Positions 8,681-18,600 of a DNA stretch of 64,000 nt are shown here, piece by piece. Made by a program: the position numbers and the translations under genes. The DNA is taken from the NCBI GenBank assembly GCA_020636255.1, contig JACJYE010000001.1, positions 735,501 to 799,500 on the forward strand. Direction: 5' to 3'. The DNA is from Lewinellaceae bacterium (lineage in GTDB: Bacteria; Bacteroidota; Bacteroidia; Chitinophagales; Saprospiraceae). Numbering within the stretch: the stretch's first letter is position 1; each line of letters starts with the position of its first letter. Below the pieces are notes generated by a model, which saw nothing but the letters and a program-made list of their open reading frames with translations, did not search any database and was not told the origin of the DNA.

Positions 8681-9352
8681 TCATAACCGGGAGCCAAATT
8701 TGCGCCAGTACAAAATTAGCAAGAATCCGAATAACGCCCCGCCCAGGTGAGCGAAGTGTGCAACGCCTGTATTGAAATTGCCCAGCCCGAGAAACAGCTC
8801 GATGCCGGCATAGATGAGGACGAAGTATTTGGCCTTGAGCGGAATGGGCGGTATCAGCAGTTGGATGATATTGTTGGGGAAAGACATGCCGTAACCCATC
8901 AGCAGGCCGAAGATGGCGCCGGAAGCGCCGAGGGTAGGCACGTTCACCAAAAATGGCGAAGCTCCGCCGAAGCTTAGGTCCAGCCAACGCACGAAAAGGT
9001 GCAGGGCGACAGCGCCGAAACCGGTGAAAAAGTAGAAATACAGGAAGCGCTTCGGGCCCCACAGCATCTCCAGCGGCGGCCCGAACATGAACAGGGCGAA
9101 CATATTGAAAAACAGGTGCGACAGGTTGCCGTGCATGAACATGTGCGTGACGACCTGGAACGGCTTGAAGAAATCGGAAGTCGGATAGAACATGGCCAGC
9201 CGGTACCGCCCCCACTCGCTAAAGTCGGATAGCTGGCCGTTGACCAAAGCATTCATCGTTTCCGGCGAAGGGTCGCCCAGGAACTGCGTTCCAAAGTACA
9301 CCAGGATGTTGATGATAAGCAGGTGTTTGACGACATCGGTGATTCTGTACAT
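8681..9352 (-). CDS. Rhomboid family intramembrane serine protease (short form)
   Basis: 223 aa, close to the minimal six-helix rhomboid core. Landmarks: 'HMFMHGNLSHLFFNMFALFMFG' region at 70-91, the nucleophile Ser144 in 'PTLGASGAIFG', and His202 in 'HFAHLGGALFGF'. It lies in the plasma membrane; the substrate is unknown. It is encoded between mutL (84 bp upstream) and a second, longer rhomboid; the two share fold and dyad but little else, so they are an old duplication or two separate recruits. Confidence 0.92.
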   Translation of the reverse strand: MYRITDVVKHLLIINILVYFGTQFLGDPSPETMNALVNGQLSDFSEWGRYRLAMFYPTSDFFKPFQVVTHMFMHGNLSHLFFNMFALFMFGPPLEMLWGPKRFLYFYFFTGFGAVALHLFVRWLDLSFGGASPFLVNVPTLGASGAIFGLLMGYGMSFPNNIIQLLIPPIPLKAKYFVLIYAGIELFLGLGNFNTGVAHFAHLGGALFGFLLILYWRKFGSRL

Positions 9353-9436
9353 ATATCAATCGGGGCTAAAGGCGAGATGGCGCAGCCGCCGCCTTTTACA
9401 TTACAGTTTTTAAATTTTGACGTAAATAAGAACACC

Positions 9437-11326
9437 TCAGCCCTCAAAACGTTTGGCCAGGCTCTCCAGGTCAAAGGTAATAAAACAATTGCGGCCGGTA
9501 GGGCTCTTATACGGCGACGCACAGGCGAACAGCTTGTCGATCAGGGCCTGCATTTCCTGGGGAGACAGCAGCTGCCCCCTTTTGATAGCGGCACTGCGCG
9601 CCATGGAGCGTGCGATATTCTCCTGCACATCGAGTTTCATGTCGAGGTTGCGCTTGTACTGTTCGATCAGGGACTCGATGACGGCCGTTTCGTCCTGCTT
9701 GCCGGCCAGTTCCGACGGCAGGCCGTTGATGACGAAGGTGTTGACGCCGAATTCCTGTATATCGAAACCCAGGAGGTTGACCTGTCCGATGATCTCCTTG
9801 AGCAGCGCTGCGTCCATAGGAGAGAGGGAAAGGGTGCGGGGGAAAAGCTGTTGCTGGGTAGAGCCTTTCTGTGAGCGCAATACGTTGAGGTAGCGCTCGT
9901 ACAGGATGCGCTCGTGGGCTGCCTGCTGGTCGATGAGCAGGACACCGGATTTGATCTGGCTGACGATATAGATGCCGTGCACCTGATAGGGCTCCTTGCG
10001 CACGGCCTCGCTGCTGCCGGCCAGTTCGCCTGCCGGGCTATCCTCTTCGTGCCAGGTGCTCTCCAGGGTTAGCGGTTCCTGGCCGGAAGTTTCGGGAATA
10101 GCGGACTGCTCGCTTTCCTGCCCCGTGCTTTCGTCGAGGCCTTCGTAGAGCTTTTCCCAGTGCTTCAGGTTCTCTTCCCGTTGCTGGCGCGGAGACGGGC
10201 CGTTGCCTGGCGCTGCGCCGGTATTTCGTGCAGAAGCCTCGCGCACGGTCTCTTTCTCTTTACGCCGCGCTTTCGGCGCCATGTTGGCCGTATTGGAAAA
10301 ATTCGGGTCGGCGTCGAAATCCAGCGTCGGCATAATGCTGTACTGGCCCAGTGAGTGCCGCACGGCCACTTTCAGGTAGTTATAGACCAGGCGCTCGTCC
10401 TCGAACTTGATCTCCTGTTTGGTAGGGTGCACATTGATGTCGATCCGCGCCGGGTCGATATCGATGAAAATGACGTAGAGCGGGTAGGCATCCGCCGGCA
10501 GCAGGTCTTCGAAGGCCGAAGAGATAGCATGGTTGAGGTAAGAGCTCTTGATAAAGCGGTTGTTGACGAAGAAAAACTGCTCGCCCCGCGTCTTTTTGGC
10601 GAATTCGGGTTTGCCGATAAAGCCCGACAGTTTGAGGATGTCCGTTTCTTCGGCTACCGGCACCAGCTTTTTATTGGCGGCGGTGCCGAACAGCCCGATG
10701 AGGCGCTGCCGCAGGTTGGCCGGCGGCAGGTGGAACACCTCGGTATTGTTGTGGTGCAGGGAAAAGAAAATATCCGGGTTGGCGATGGCGATGCGCTGGA
10801 ACTCGTCCATGATATGGCGCATTTCCACGGTGTTGGACTTGAGGAAGTTGCGCCGTGCCGGCACGTTGTAGAAGAGGTTCTTGACCGAGATGGCCGTGCC
10901 GCTGGCGCACTGGCAGGGCTCCTGGGCCTTGGCTTCGGAATCCTCCACCACGATCCTGACGCCGAGCTCGTCCATCTGGCGGCGCGTGCGCATTTCCACC
11001 TGAGCGACGGCGGCGACGGATGCCAGAGCTTCCCCGCGGAAGCCCATGGTGCGGATGGCAAAAAGGTCCTCTGCCTTGCGGATCTTGGAGGTCGCATGGC
11101 GCTCAAAGGACATACGGGCGTCCGTTTCGCTCATTCCGCAACCGTTGTCGATCACCTGTATCAACGTTTTGCCGGCGTCTTTGATCACCAGTTTGATACT
11201 GGTGCTTCCGGCGTCTATCGAGTTCTCCACCAGCTCCTTCACCACCGATGCCGGCCGCTGGATGACCTCTCCGGCAGCGATCTGGTTGGCAATAGCATCG
11301 GGAAGAAGCTGAATGATATCAGCCAT
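9437..11326 (-). CDS. mutL: DNA mismatch repair protein MutL
   Basis: 629 aa. MutL couples MutS mismatch recognition to strand removal. The GHKL ATPase domain is clear: general base Glu31 in 'VVKELVENSIDAG', 'DNGCGM' at 60-65, 'FERHATSKI' and 'TMGFRGEALASV'. A Ser/Glu-rich linker lies near residues 350-440, then the dimerisation domain. The nuclease-type motif reads DQQAAHERILYE from Asp466, a Gln in place of the usual His of DQHA(x2)E(x4)E. The later Cys-containing motifs are replaced (ARSAAIKRG; CASPYKSPTGRN). Whether this branch nicks DNA is therefore uncertain. First gene of the operon with two rhomboids. Confidence 0.96.
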   Translation of the reverse strand: MADIIQLLPDAIANQIAAGEVIQRPASVVKELVENSIDAGSTSIKLVIKDAGKTLIQVIDNGCGMSETDARMSFERHATSKIRKAEDLFAIRTMGFRGEALASVAAVAQVEMRTRRQMDELGVRIVVEDSEAKAQEPCQCASGTAISVKNLFYNVPARRNFLKSNTVEMRHIMDEFQRIAIANPDIFFSLHHNNTEVFHLPPANLRQRLIGLFGTAANKKLVPVAEETDILKLSGFIGKPEFAKKTRGEQFFFVNNRFIKSSYLNHAISSAFEDLLPADAYPLYVIFIDIDPARIDINVHPTKQEIKFEDERLVYNYLKVAVRHSLGQYSIMPTLDFDADPNFSNTANMAPKARRKEKETVREASARNTGAAPGNGPSPRQQREENLKHWEKLYEGLDESTGQESEQSAIPETSGQEPLTLESTWHEEDSPAGELAGSSEAVRKEPYQVHGIYIVSQIKSGVLLIDQQAAHERILYERYLNVLRSQKGSTQQQLFPRTLSLSPMDAALLKEIIGQVNLLGFDIQEFGVNTFVINGLPSELAGKQDETAVIESLIEQYKRNLDMKLDVQENIARSMARSAAIKRGQLLSPQEMQALIDKLFACASPYKSPTGRNCFITFDLESLAKRFEG

Positions 11327-11440
11327 AGCGAAACCTACCTGTGGTTTTTGTTCAATAATCGGGTTTTCCGCCGCCGCCTTCCGGTGGCAGGCGCCGTGGC
11401 AATATAGGGATTTTCAAGCTTGCTGGCGTAAATTCGCCCG

Positions 11441-11770
11441 TCATTGTGCAACGCTTTCCAACGATTCGACGATCCTGGGCAGATAATAGGCCAGGAACAC
11501 ATACGCGAGCAGGATGAGCAGCACGACGATCCCCACCAGGATGAGGTTGGAGCGCAGCACCTGCCGTTGCCGCAGGCGGTTGTCGGCCGAAAAGCCGTGG
11601 CGAAAACCACTGGAAGACAGCCTGGCCCTGACGGCATCCACGCTGTTGCCTTTTCGCTCTTCGACCTCCTTGAGCCGCTTTTGCAGTTCTTCCTTGTTGG
11701 GGTCCCAATACCGGGGTTTGTACTCGTACCGCTGGTTTTTGGGCAATTTGAACAATCTTAACAGTGCCAT
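11441..11770 (-). CDS. Small single-pass membrane protein, unknown function
   Basis: 109 aa from the ATG at 11770; the open frame continues upstream to 11824, but the 'MALLRLFKLPKNQRYEYKPR' start looks like the conserved N-terminus. A basic, Tyr-rich head (1-25) is followed by a charged helical region (30-60) and one transmembrane helix (about 76-98, 'SNLILVGIVVLLILLAYVFL'). I recall similar short proteins next to mutL in Bacteroidota but cannot name a family. It lies 114 bp upstream of mutL on the same strand and may be co-transcribed. Confidence 0.65.
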   Translation of the reverse strand: MALLRLFKLPKNQRYEYKPRYWDPNKEELQKRLKEVEERKGNSVDAVRARLSSSGFRHGFSADNRLRQRQVLRSNLILVGIVVLLILLAYVFLAYYLPRIVESLESVAQ

Positions 11771-12013
11771 CTTCGAGCAGGGTTTGGGGCCCGTAGAATG
11801 TGTCCTACCGGCCGGATTTTTCAAACTGGCTTTCCCGCCTATTACAACACCATGGGCGGGAAAATGGTTACTTGCGATGCTTCGCTATAACAAAGGATGC
11901 ACCTTTTGGCCAGGCAGGAGGTATCGGAAGTGGGCTTTTTCACCATATTTGGCAAAAAAATTTGGTTGTTTGGCGGCTGGGCATCAAATTGCTGCTCTAA
12001 AACTCCAGAATTT

Positions 12014-14644
12014 ATGCGATGCCTTCTACCCTTTTTGATCACTATCATTGCGCTTTTTTCCAACAACCTGCTTTTTGCCGGCGGCATTTCCGGCCGGGTG
12101 ACGGGCCCCGGCGGCACTCCCCTGTCTTATGCGACCATTTTCGTACAGCAAACCGGCAGCGGCACGACGACCAATGAAGAAGGCTATTACGAAATACGCC
12201 TCGAACCGGGCAATTATACGATAATTTACCAGTTTCTCGGCTACCGCTCGGAAGCGCGGGAGGCCAGCATAGGGCAGCAGTTCCAGCGGCTCGATGTAAG
12301 CCTGCAGGAACAGGCCATACAACTTGATGAGGTGCTGGTCTCCGGTGGCTCGGAAGACCCGGCCTACAGCGTCATGCGGCGTGCCATCGCCAAGGCGAGC
12401 TACCACCGCCAGCAGATCGAGCACTATGATGCGGAGGTCTATGTCAAAGGCTCGGGGAGGCTGAAGGATTCGCCATTTTTCCTGCGCAAAACTATGAAAA
12501 AGGAAGGCATCGACTCGACAGTGGCCTTTACGGCCGAGTCGGTGAGCCGCATCAGCTACCAGCGGCCCAACACCTTCAAAGAAACCGTGGTCTCCATCTA
12601 CGCTCAGGGCGATGATAACGACACCAGCCCCATGAGTTACATCAACGGTAGTTTTTACGAGCCTAAGATCGCCGAGGCCATTTCGCCCCTTTCGCCCCAG
12701 GCCTTTGGTTATTATAAGTTCAAATACGAAGGCTTTTTCATGGACCGCGGATACGGCGTCAACAAGATCAGGGTGATCCCCCGCAGCCGGGGGGAGAACG
12801 TCTTTGAAGGCGTGATCTATATCGTAGAGGACTGGTGGAGCATTTACAGCCTGAAACTGAAAACCTACAAGCTGGGCATCGGCATTGAGGTCTACCAGAT
12901 GTATGCCCCCATCGAGGATAAGGCCTGGCTGCCCGTAAGCCACAAATTCCTGGTCAACGGCAAGATCCTGGGCTTCGATTTTGAATACAACTATCTGGCC
13001 ACCGTCAGCAACTACAAGATCGAGCTGAACCCCGACCTGCCGGCGGATTTTACGGTCATCGACGAGAAGCTGAACAAGGAGCTGGCCGCTGAGCTTAAAA
13101 ACAAACCCGAAGACAAAAACGCGGATATCAGGGAAAAGCTGTCGTCAGGCCAGGAGCTCACCCGCAAGGACCTGCGCCGCATCATGCGCGAGTACGAAAA
13201 GGAAGAACGCCAGGAACAGGAAGAACCTGAAGTAGTGATGAACACGTCCTTTATCGTCGACAGCCTGGCGCGCAAGCGCGACTCGCTGTACTGGTCCGAG
13301 ATCCGGCCGGTGCCGCTCACGCTGCAGGAAGTGCGCGGCTACCAGCGTGCCGACAGCCTGGCGGTGGTGGAAGCCAAGGAAGCCCAGGCCGATTCGCTGG
13401 ATTCCGTCGGGCGGAAAAAGAAACATGCAGGCTTCAGCCCGCTGGACATCATCGGCGGCGGCAGTTATAAAGTGGGAAAAAACCAGACGCTGGCCCACGG
13501 CTCGCTTTGGGACCGCATCTTCTTCAACCCCGTAGAGGGGTTCAACCTGCATACCGACCTGTCGTACGCCATCAAAAAAGACAACAGGGTGGCCTTTACG
13601 CTCACGCCGCGTTACGCTTTTGCCCGGCAGAAGCTGACGGGCAAGGGGCGCTTCGATTACAGCTTCGGCCGCAAGGATCAGCGCGGCGGGATAAGCCTGG
13701 AAGGAGGGCGCTATGTTTTCCAGTACAACCCTCAGGAACCCATCAGCAACCTGTTCAACACCTACCTCAACCTGGTGGAAGAGCGCAACTACATCCGGCT
13801 GTATGAAAAGGATTACATACGGCTGGGCCACCAGCAGCAGCTGCAGGAAAACCTCAAAGGCGGGTTGAGCGTGGAATGGGCCCGCCGGTATACGCTGGAG
13901 AATATCACGTCGCAGGTGTGGTTCAACAAAGACGACAGGGTTTATGGCTCCAACGTGCCCGTCAATGAAGAAGTTGAATATCCGTTGCCGAAGGAAGAAA
14001 CCGCCGTTGTGCTGAGCTTCAACGCCGAAGTGCGCCCCTGGCAGAAATACCGCGTTTACAACGGTAAGCGGGAGCCCATCGAATACACCTCGCCCACCCT
14101 GCGCCTGGCGTTCCGGCAGGGGCTCAAGGCCATCGGTGGCAGCGAGACGGACTACAGCTACCTGGAGCTGGGCATCAAGCACAAGTTCAGGCCCGGCGCC
14201 CGGGGCATCCTCGACTTCAAGGTGGAGGGAGGCATGTTCCTCAGCGACAACTATATCGGTTTTGCCGACTACCGGCACTTTATGGGCAACCGCATCTCAT
14301 TCGTAACGGCCGACCCGGTGGAGAGCTTCCGCTTGCTGCGTTATTACGACCATAGCACCAAAGACAAATTTGCGGCGGCATACATGCACTACCAGTTCCG
14401 CAAGCTGCTCTTCACTCAAATACCGGAAGTCTGGCTGCTGGGCATCAAGGAGAACGTGTTCGTCAACTACCTGGCCACCCCGACGTCGGACAACTACACG
14501 GAAGTGGGCTATTCCATCGACAACATCTTCCGCTTCCTGCGCCTCGAGGCCGCCGTGTCTTTCCAGGACGGGAAATACCGCGACTGGGGCATCCTGCTGG
14601 GCGTGGCGTCCAACCTGGGCGGGGGGAGCTTTACGATCCGGTAG
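12014..14644 (+). CDS. DUF5686 / carboxypeptidase-like outer membrane protein
   Basis: 876 aa from the ATG at 12014, chosen because it gives a signal peptide (MRCLLPFLITIIALFSNNLL..A) whereas upstream codons do not. Residues 23-105 form a carboxypeptidase-regulatory-like beta domain ('GRVTGPGGTPLSYATIFV', 'TNEEGYYEIRLEPGNY'), as in SusC/TonB-linked proteins. The rest fits DUF5686: an N-terminal plug-like part with 'YVKGSGRLKDSP', a Glu/Arg-rich insert around 360-400, and alternating aromatic strands to the C-terminus ('LGGGSFTIR'), suggesting a barrel. The family function is unknown. Single gene, convergent with the CHAT module. Confidence 0.85.
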   Translation: MRCLLPFLITIIALFSNNLLFAGGISGRVTGPGGTPLSYATIFVQQTGSGTTTNEEGYYEIRLEPGNYTIIYQFLGYRSEAREASIGQQFQRLDVSLQEQAIQLDEVLVSGGSEDPAYSVMRRAIAKASYHRQQIEHYDAEVYVKGSGRLKDSPFFLRKTMKKEGIDSTVAFTAESVSRISYQRPNTFKETVVSIYAQGDDNDTSPMSYINGSFYEPKIAEAISPLSPQAFGYYKFKYEGFFMDRGYGVNKIRVIPRSRGENVFEGVIYIVEDWWSIYSLKLKTYKLGIGIEVYQMYAPIEDKAWLPVSHKFLVNGKILGFDFEYNYLATVSNYKIELNPDLPADFTVIDEKLNKELAAELKNKPEDKNADIREKLSSGQELTRKDLRRIMREYEKEERQEQEEPEVVMNTSFIVDSLARKRDSLYWSEIRPVPLTLQEVRGYQRADSLAVVEAKEAQADSLDSVGRKKKHAGFSPLDIIGGGSYKVGKNQTLAHGSLWDRIFFNPVEGFNLHTDLSYAIKKDNRVAFTLTPRYAFARQKLTGKGRFDYSFGRKDQRGGISLEGGRYVFQYNPQEPISNLFNTYLNLVEERNYIRLYEKDYIRLGHQQQLQENLKGGLSVEWARRYTLENITSQVWFNKDDRVYGSNVPVNEEVEYPLPKEETAVVLSFNAEVRPWQKYRVYNGKREPIEYTSPTLRLAFRQGLKAIGGSETDYSYLELGIKHKFRPGARGILDFKVEGGMFLSDNYIGFADYRHFMGNRISFVTADPVESFRLLRYYDHSTKDKFAAAYMHYQFRKLLFTQIPEVWLLGIKENVFVNYLATPTSDNYTEVGYSIDNIFRFLRLEAAVSFQDGKYRDWGILLGVASNLGGGSFTIR

Positions 14645-14838
14645 TGTCCGGAGCGGAAGTGTTTTTCTGTACCGGGTGCGTATGCTGGCCAGGCAGCTAT
14701 CTTCAAGGCAATGCACCATTTACCGGGATTAGATACCAGCCCTTCGGGCCGGGAACCACGCTTTCGCCGTTTATGCTACAAAGATGACGGCCCGCTGGGC
14801 CGTTAACCCCTGATTCGCATGACTCATGTTTGATGTTA
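14645..14838. other. Gene-free spacer with a small palindrome (candidate dispersed element)
   Basis: This 194-bp gap lies between convergent genes. It holds ACGGCCC-GCT-GGGCCGT (14787-14803) and a second short G+C-rich inverted pair near 14750. Similar palindromes beside a 'CTTTGTAGCA' string are, from memory, interspersed between genes in some Saprospiria genomes; no second copy is visible in this window, so the repeat call is tentative. Confidence 0.3.
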
Positions 14839-15639
14839 CTAAGGCCTGAATCCGAGATGTTGTGCCAGCCAGTCTTTAAAATTGTCGTCAAAGACGTAAC
14901 CGTAGGATTGTACCAGGCTTTCCCTGATCTCCTGTTGCATGGCCAGCCTGAAGGCAGAGAGCCATTCATGCAGATCCATATCGGCCTGGCCCGGAGCTTT
15001 GAAAAAACAGGTGTTGAGAATCTCGAACAGAGCATCTTTGCCTTTGAACTCATCATTTGGCGTATAAAAAATTCGGCCGACTTCCTCCCTCATGATCTCC
15101 TGGCCCATAGCTAAGGCCGGTTGAACTTGATCGCGTACCTGTTGGTCGGTAGGAAATAAAAAACCTTTGAGCGCTCTGAGGTGATGCTTTTGGCCATCAT
15201 TCTGGTTCTGAACATAGAGCTGGAAATCACGGAAAGGATTAGGCACTACCTCAGTTTGCCTCAATTTATCGAGTTCGGTTTGCGGGATACCCGTGCCGCC
15301 AAATATGGCATCCATAGAGAACAGGACTTTCTGCCCGTTCTGCTGCAGGCGTTTCGTTATTTTTCTGGGGCCTTGCACATCGTTATAGGCATACTCCAGG
15401 AAGAAGCTGTTGCTGCCATCCTCCAGGGGGATGAATTGTTTGTCGAATTCAATTTCCATTTGCCCGCCCAGGATGAAAATAAAAGCCTGGCCATGGAAAC
15501 AGAATTCATACTTTTGGACACTGTCAATAAAGGAGAATCCCCCAGTGTCTGATTTTTGTTGTGTCCCGCGGGCTTTATTTTTCTCTTCTTTCTTTTTCGT
15601 GAAGAGGCCCTTAATGAAATCAACAAATGGGTTTGCCAT
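14839..15639 (-). CDS. Unrecognised 266-aa protein paired with the CHAT-STAND-WD40 gene
   Basis: 266 aa, no signal peptide and no clear transmembrane helix. The first 25 residues make an amphipathic, strongly basic segment (MANPFVDFIKGLFTKKKEEK), the kind that can touch a membrane. After a low-complexity linker (25-35) comes a beta-rich middle (50-150: 'YEFCFHGQAFIFILGGQMEI', 'FRDFQLYVQNQND') and a helical C-terminus ending 'DNFKDWLAQHLGFRP'. I do not recognise a family. It starts 21 bp after the stop of the 1376-aa CHAT gene on the same strand, so it is almost certainly co-expressed and may be its partner, substrate or effector. G+C in sampled lines is 42-55%, below the window norm. Confidence 0.75.
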   Translation of the reverse strand: MANPFVDFIKGLFTKKKEEKNKARGTQQKSDTGGFSFIDSVQKYEFCFHGQAFIFILGGQMEIEFDKQFIPLEDGSNSFFLEYAYNDVQGPRKITKRLQQNGQKVLFSMDAIFGGTGIPQTELDKLRQTEVVPNPFRDFQLYVQNQNDGQKHHLRALKGFLFPTDQQVRDQVQPALAMGQEIMREEVGRIFYTPNDEFKGKDALFEILNTCFFKAPGQADMDLHEWLSAFRLAMQQEIRESLVQSYGYVFDDNFKDWLAQHLGFRP

Positions 15640-15660
15640 ATTGATAGAGTTTAGTGGTGG

Positions 15661-18600
15661 TCAATTATACCAGGAGTTGTACTCCAGTTTTTTCAATTTC
15701 AGGGGGTTGGCCAGCCGCCGGATGCACCCATCATTGCTAAGGGTGAAAATATGCCCGCCATCAGGGGCGAAAGCTACAAAAGATAGCTTCTCACCGCCAA
15801 AATCGTTGTAGGTTAATACCGGCTTCTTCGTGCCCGAATGCAGGCCATAAACGTGGGCTATCCCGCCTTCCGGGCCGGTGATGATGTAGCGGCTGTCGGG
15901 GCTAAAGGCCAACGCATTGACTGCTCTGCCCTGAAGCGTATTGCTGTCGTTTTCATCGGCTTCGAACAGGGCGGCGCCGTCCAGCTTCATCACGGTGAAG
16001 CTTCCCAGGCTGTTTTGATCGTTGCCGCCTCCCGCTGCGATATAACGGCCATTGGGTGCAAAGGCGACGGCAAAGGGCAATTCCGCTTTGATCTCGAATC
16101 TTTTGTTCGTCCCTTGTTTTCTGTCCCACAGGTACACCCCCCCGTCGAGGCATCCGGTAAGCAGGAGCGCTCCGTCGGGGGAGAAGGCCAGGGAAGTTAC
16201 GGGTTGAGGGTGCTGGAAAGAAGCCACCATTTTTCCGGAAAGATCCCAGGTTTTTACTGTGCCGTCCGCTCCGCCACTTGCGAAATAATTTCCATCGGGA
16301 GAGAAAGCCACTGCATTGACCCCTCCGGGATGTGCATCGAGTGTCTGAACAGGCTGGCCTTTTTCATCCCAGATGATCACGGCCCCGTCTTCACCTCCCG
16401 TCAGTTTAAGTTTATGTGTTGCAGGAGCGGCCGCTACGGCGCTGATCCATCCTTGGTGCCCTTTCATGATCAAGGGGCCTTTGTTCTTCAGGTTCCAGAG
16501 GAAAGCCGCCTGATAGCTCCCTGCCAAAGCCTCCTGGCCGTCAAAACTAATGGAAAGGGAATAAGCAAGCCCGCATTCGCCAACTATCGAAGACACTTTG
16601 GAGTCCCGTTTCCACAGCCTCAGGATATCATCGGCCCCACCGCTTAAGAAGGAGGCGCCATCTGGTGCAAAGGCGGCGGTTTGCACCCAGCTTTCATGCC
16701 CTTTATACGATTTCAACAGTACCCCATCGCGGTTCCATAACCTGATGGATTGGTCGGCGCTTGCCGTGAGCATATACTGCCAGTCGGGAGAAAAAACAGC
16801 CGTATTGATGCGGCGGCTGTGGCCCCGTAGAATAGTGTAAGTTTTATCCTTTATGTTCCACAAGCGGGCGGTGCCGTCGAAGTAACCCACGAGGATGCCG
16901 TGTGAGAGGGAATCGTATGTGAGGTTGACCAACCCATTTCCATCAGCATAGACAAAAGAGTCCAGGCAAACCTGGGTGAAGCGGTTCCACAAATATATTT
17001 TGCTGTCGAAACCTCCGCTGATCAGGAGCGTGTCATTATTGCAGAATGCAAGGCTTGTTACCCCGGCAAAGCCATTTACTTTATGGGCAGCTTTCGAATG
17101 AGCCTGCCAGCTGGTGCGCTGGCTTCCATCGGTGTTCCATCGATAGATCTTGCCATCGCTGCAGCCGCCATAGATATATTGCTCGTCCGGAGATAAGACG
17201 GCGGTATAAAACTTACCCTCGCCGGAGAAAGACATGGGCCTGTCTTTTCCTGTTTCCCATAGCCGAACCAGGGAATCCTGGCAGGCGGTGAGCACCTTTT
17301 TTTCATCTTTGGAAAACCTGGCCGAGCTTACCCAATCAGGATGGGAAAATGCGGCAAGAGGGGTAGGCTGGTAGGCCAGGGTGGTATCCCATATACAGGC
17401 ATTGTAGCCGCTGGCCATCAGGATGCGGCGGCCGTCGGCAGAAAAAGCAAGGCTAGTGATATCCCCGTCAATGGGAAGCTGAAAGGATTGATAAAACTCG
17501 TTATCTCTGAAGATATCGTTTAGGGCCTGCAAGGCGGCCAGGTCGTTGGGCCTTTTCGCCAGTGCCCGATTCAGGACATCGAGGGCTGTTGTAGGGTCAT
17601 TTTTTTCAAAAGACCGGGCTTCGGCTACCCAGGCATTTACCTGGCTCTGAATGCTGGAATGCCGCCAGAGCAATAAGGCCACCAAGGCCAGCAAAACGAC
17701 AAGGGCTACCCCCCCTACTTTCAGCCTTCTGTTCCGCTTCCGCTCTGCCGCTAGCTTCGCCCGCCTCTCCTTACTCTTCTCTACCAATTCCCGTTCTCTG
17801 CTCGTCCACATGCGCATGCCTCCCGCGCCTGCTTCCACCAGGGCCAGGTCCTCCTCATCGATATAGGTGCGCTCGGGGCTGATCTCGTAGTCGGCTATTT
17901 TGGCGCTGAGGATGCGCAGTGCCCGCTGCCCCGGTTTATCGGAGTCGCGGATCTCCTTCTGCACGATGGGCGCCAGGGTGTCGTGGGCCAGGGCGGTTTG
18001 CTCCGGGCCCAGGGCTGCCAGCAGGTAGAGCGCCTGCAGTTGCTTGAGGAGGTGTTGTAAGATATCGCTCTGGTGCTGGTAGTGGCTGCGCAGGTTTTCC
18101 AGGCTTCGGCTTTCGGCAGTGCCCAGGGCAGTAGTGTGGTAGTGCAGCACATCCAGTGCCAGGCCGGAGCTTTCCACCTGCTGGCTGATCTCGGCTTCCC
18201 AGGCCCTGATCCTGGCCATCTGCTGGTGGAAGAAATCGTCGAGCAGGATGCCGGCTTTTTTAAGTTGCTGGTAGTCACTGGTTCGGAATACCCGCTGGTC
18301 CTGGCCCTCCTGTTGCTGCCATAGCTTGGTAAGGGTGATCTGCAGTACGGGAGAGATGGGCGAGTTCTTGTCTTCCAGCAGGTCGTCGGCGATCAGTACG
18401 GGCAGGCCTTTTTCTATTTCCAGTCGGTATTTATTCTTGAGTTGTTGATTGGAGCTCAGCCCGCTCGCGATCTCCAGGATGCCCTTCCGGTCCAGCCGGC
18501 CCAGGAATACCTGTTCTTTGGGCAGGCTCGCCTCGCGGCAGGCTTTTTCGATCTCGGGGCCATACTCTTTGCGGAAGCTGAGCAGCAGCTTTCCGGCGGG

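Noticed and set aside
13145..14278. 377-aa minus-strand frame opposite the DUF5686 gene
   Set aside because: Shadow frame; the plus-strand protein has a signal peptide and family motifs.
14703..15056. 117-aa minus-strand frame overlapping the end of the 266-aa gene
   Set aside because: It overlaps a supported gene in another frame and runs into the palindromic spacer; no signal of coding.
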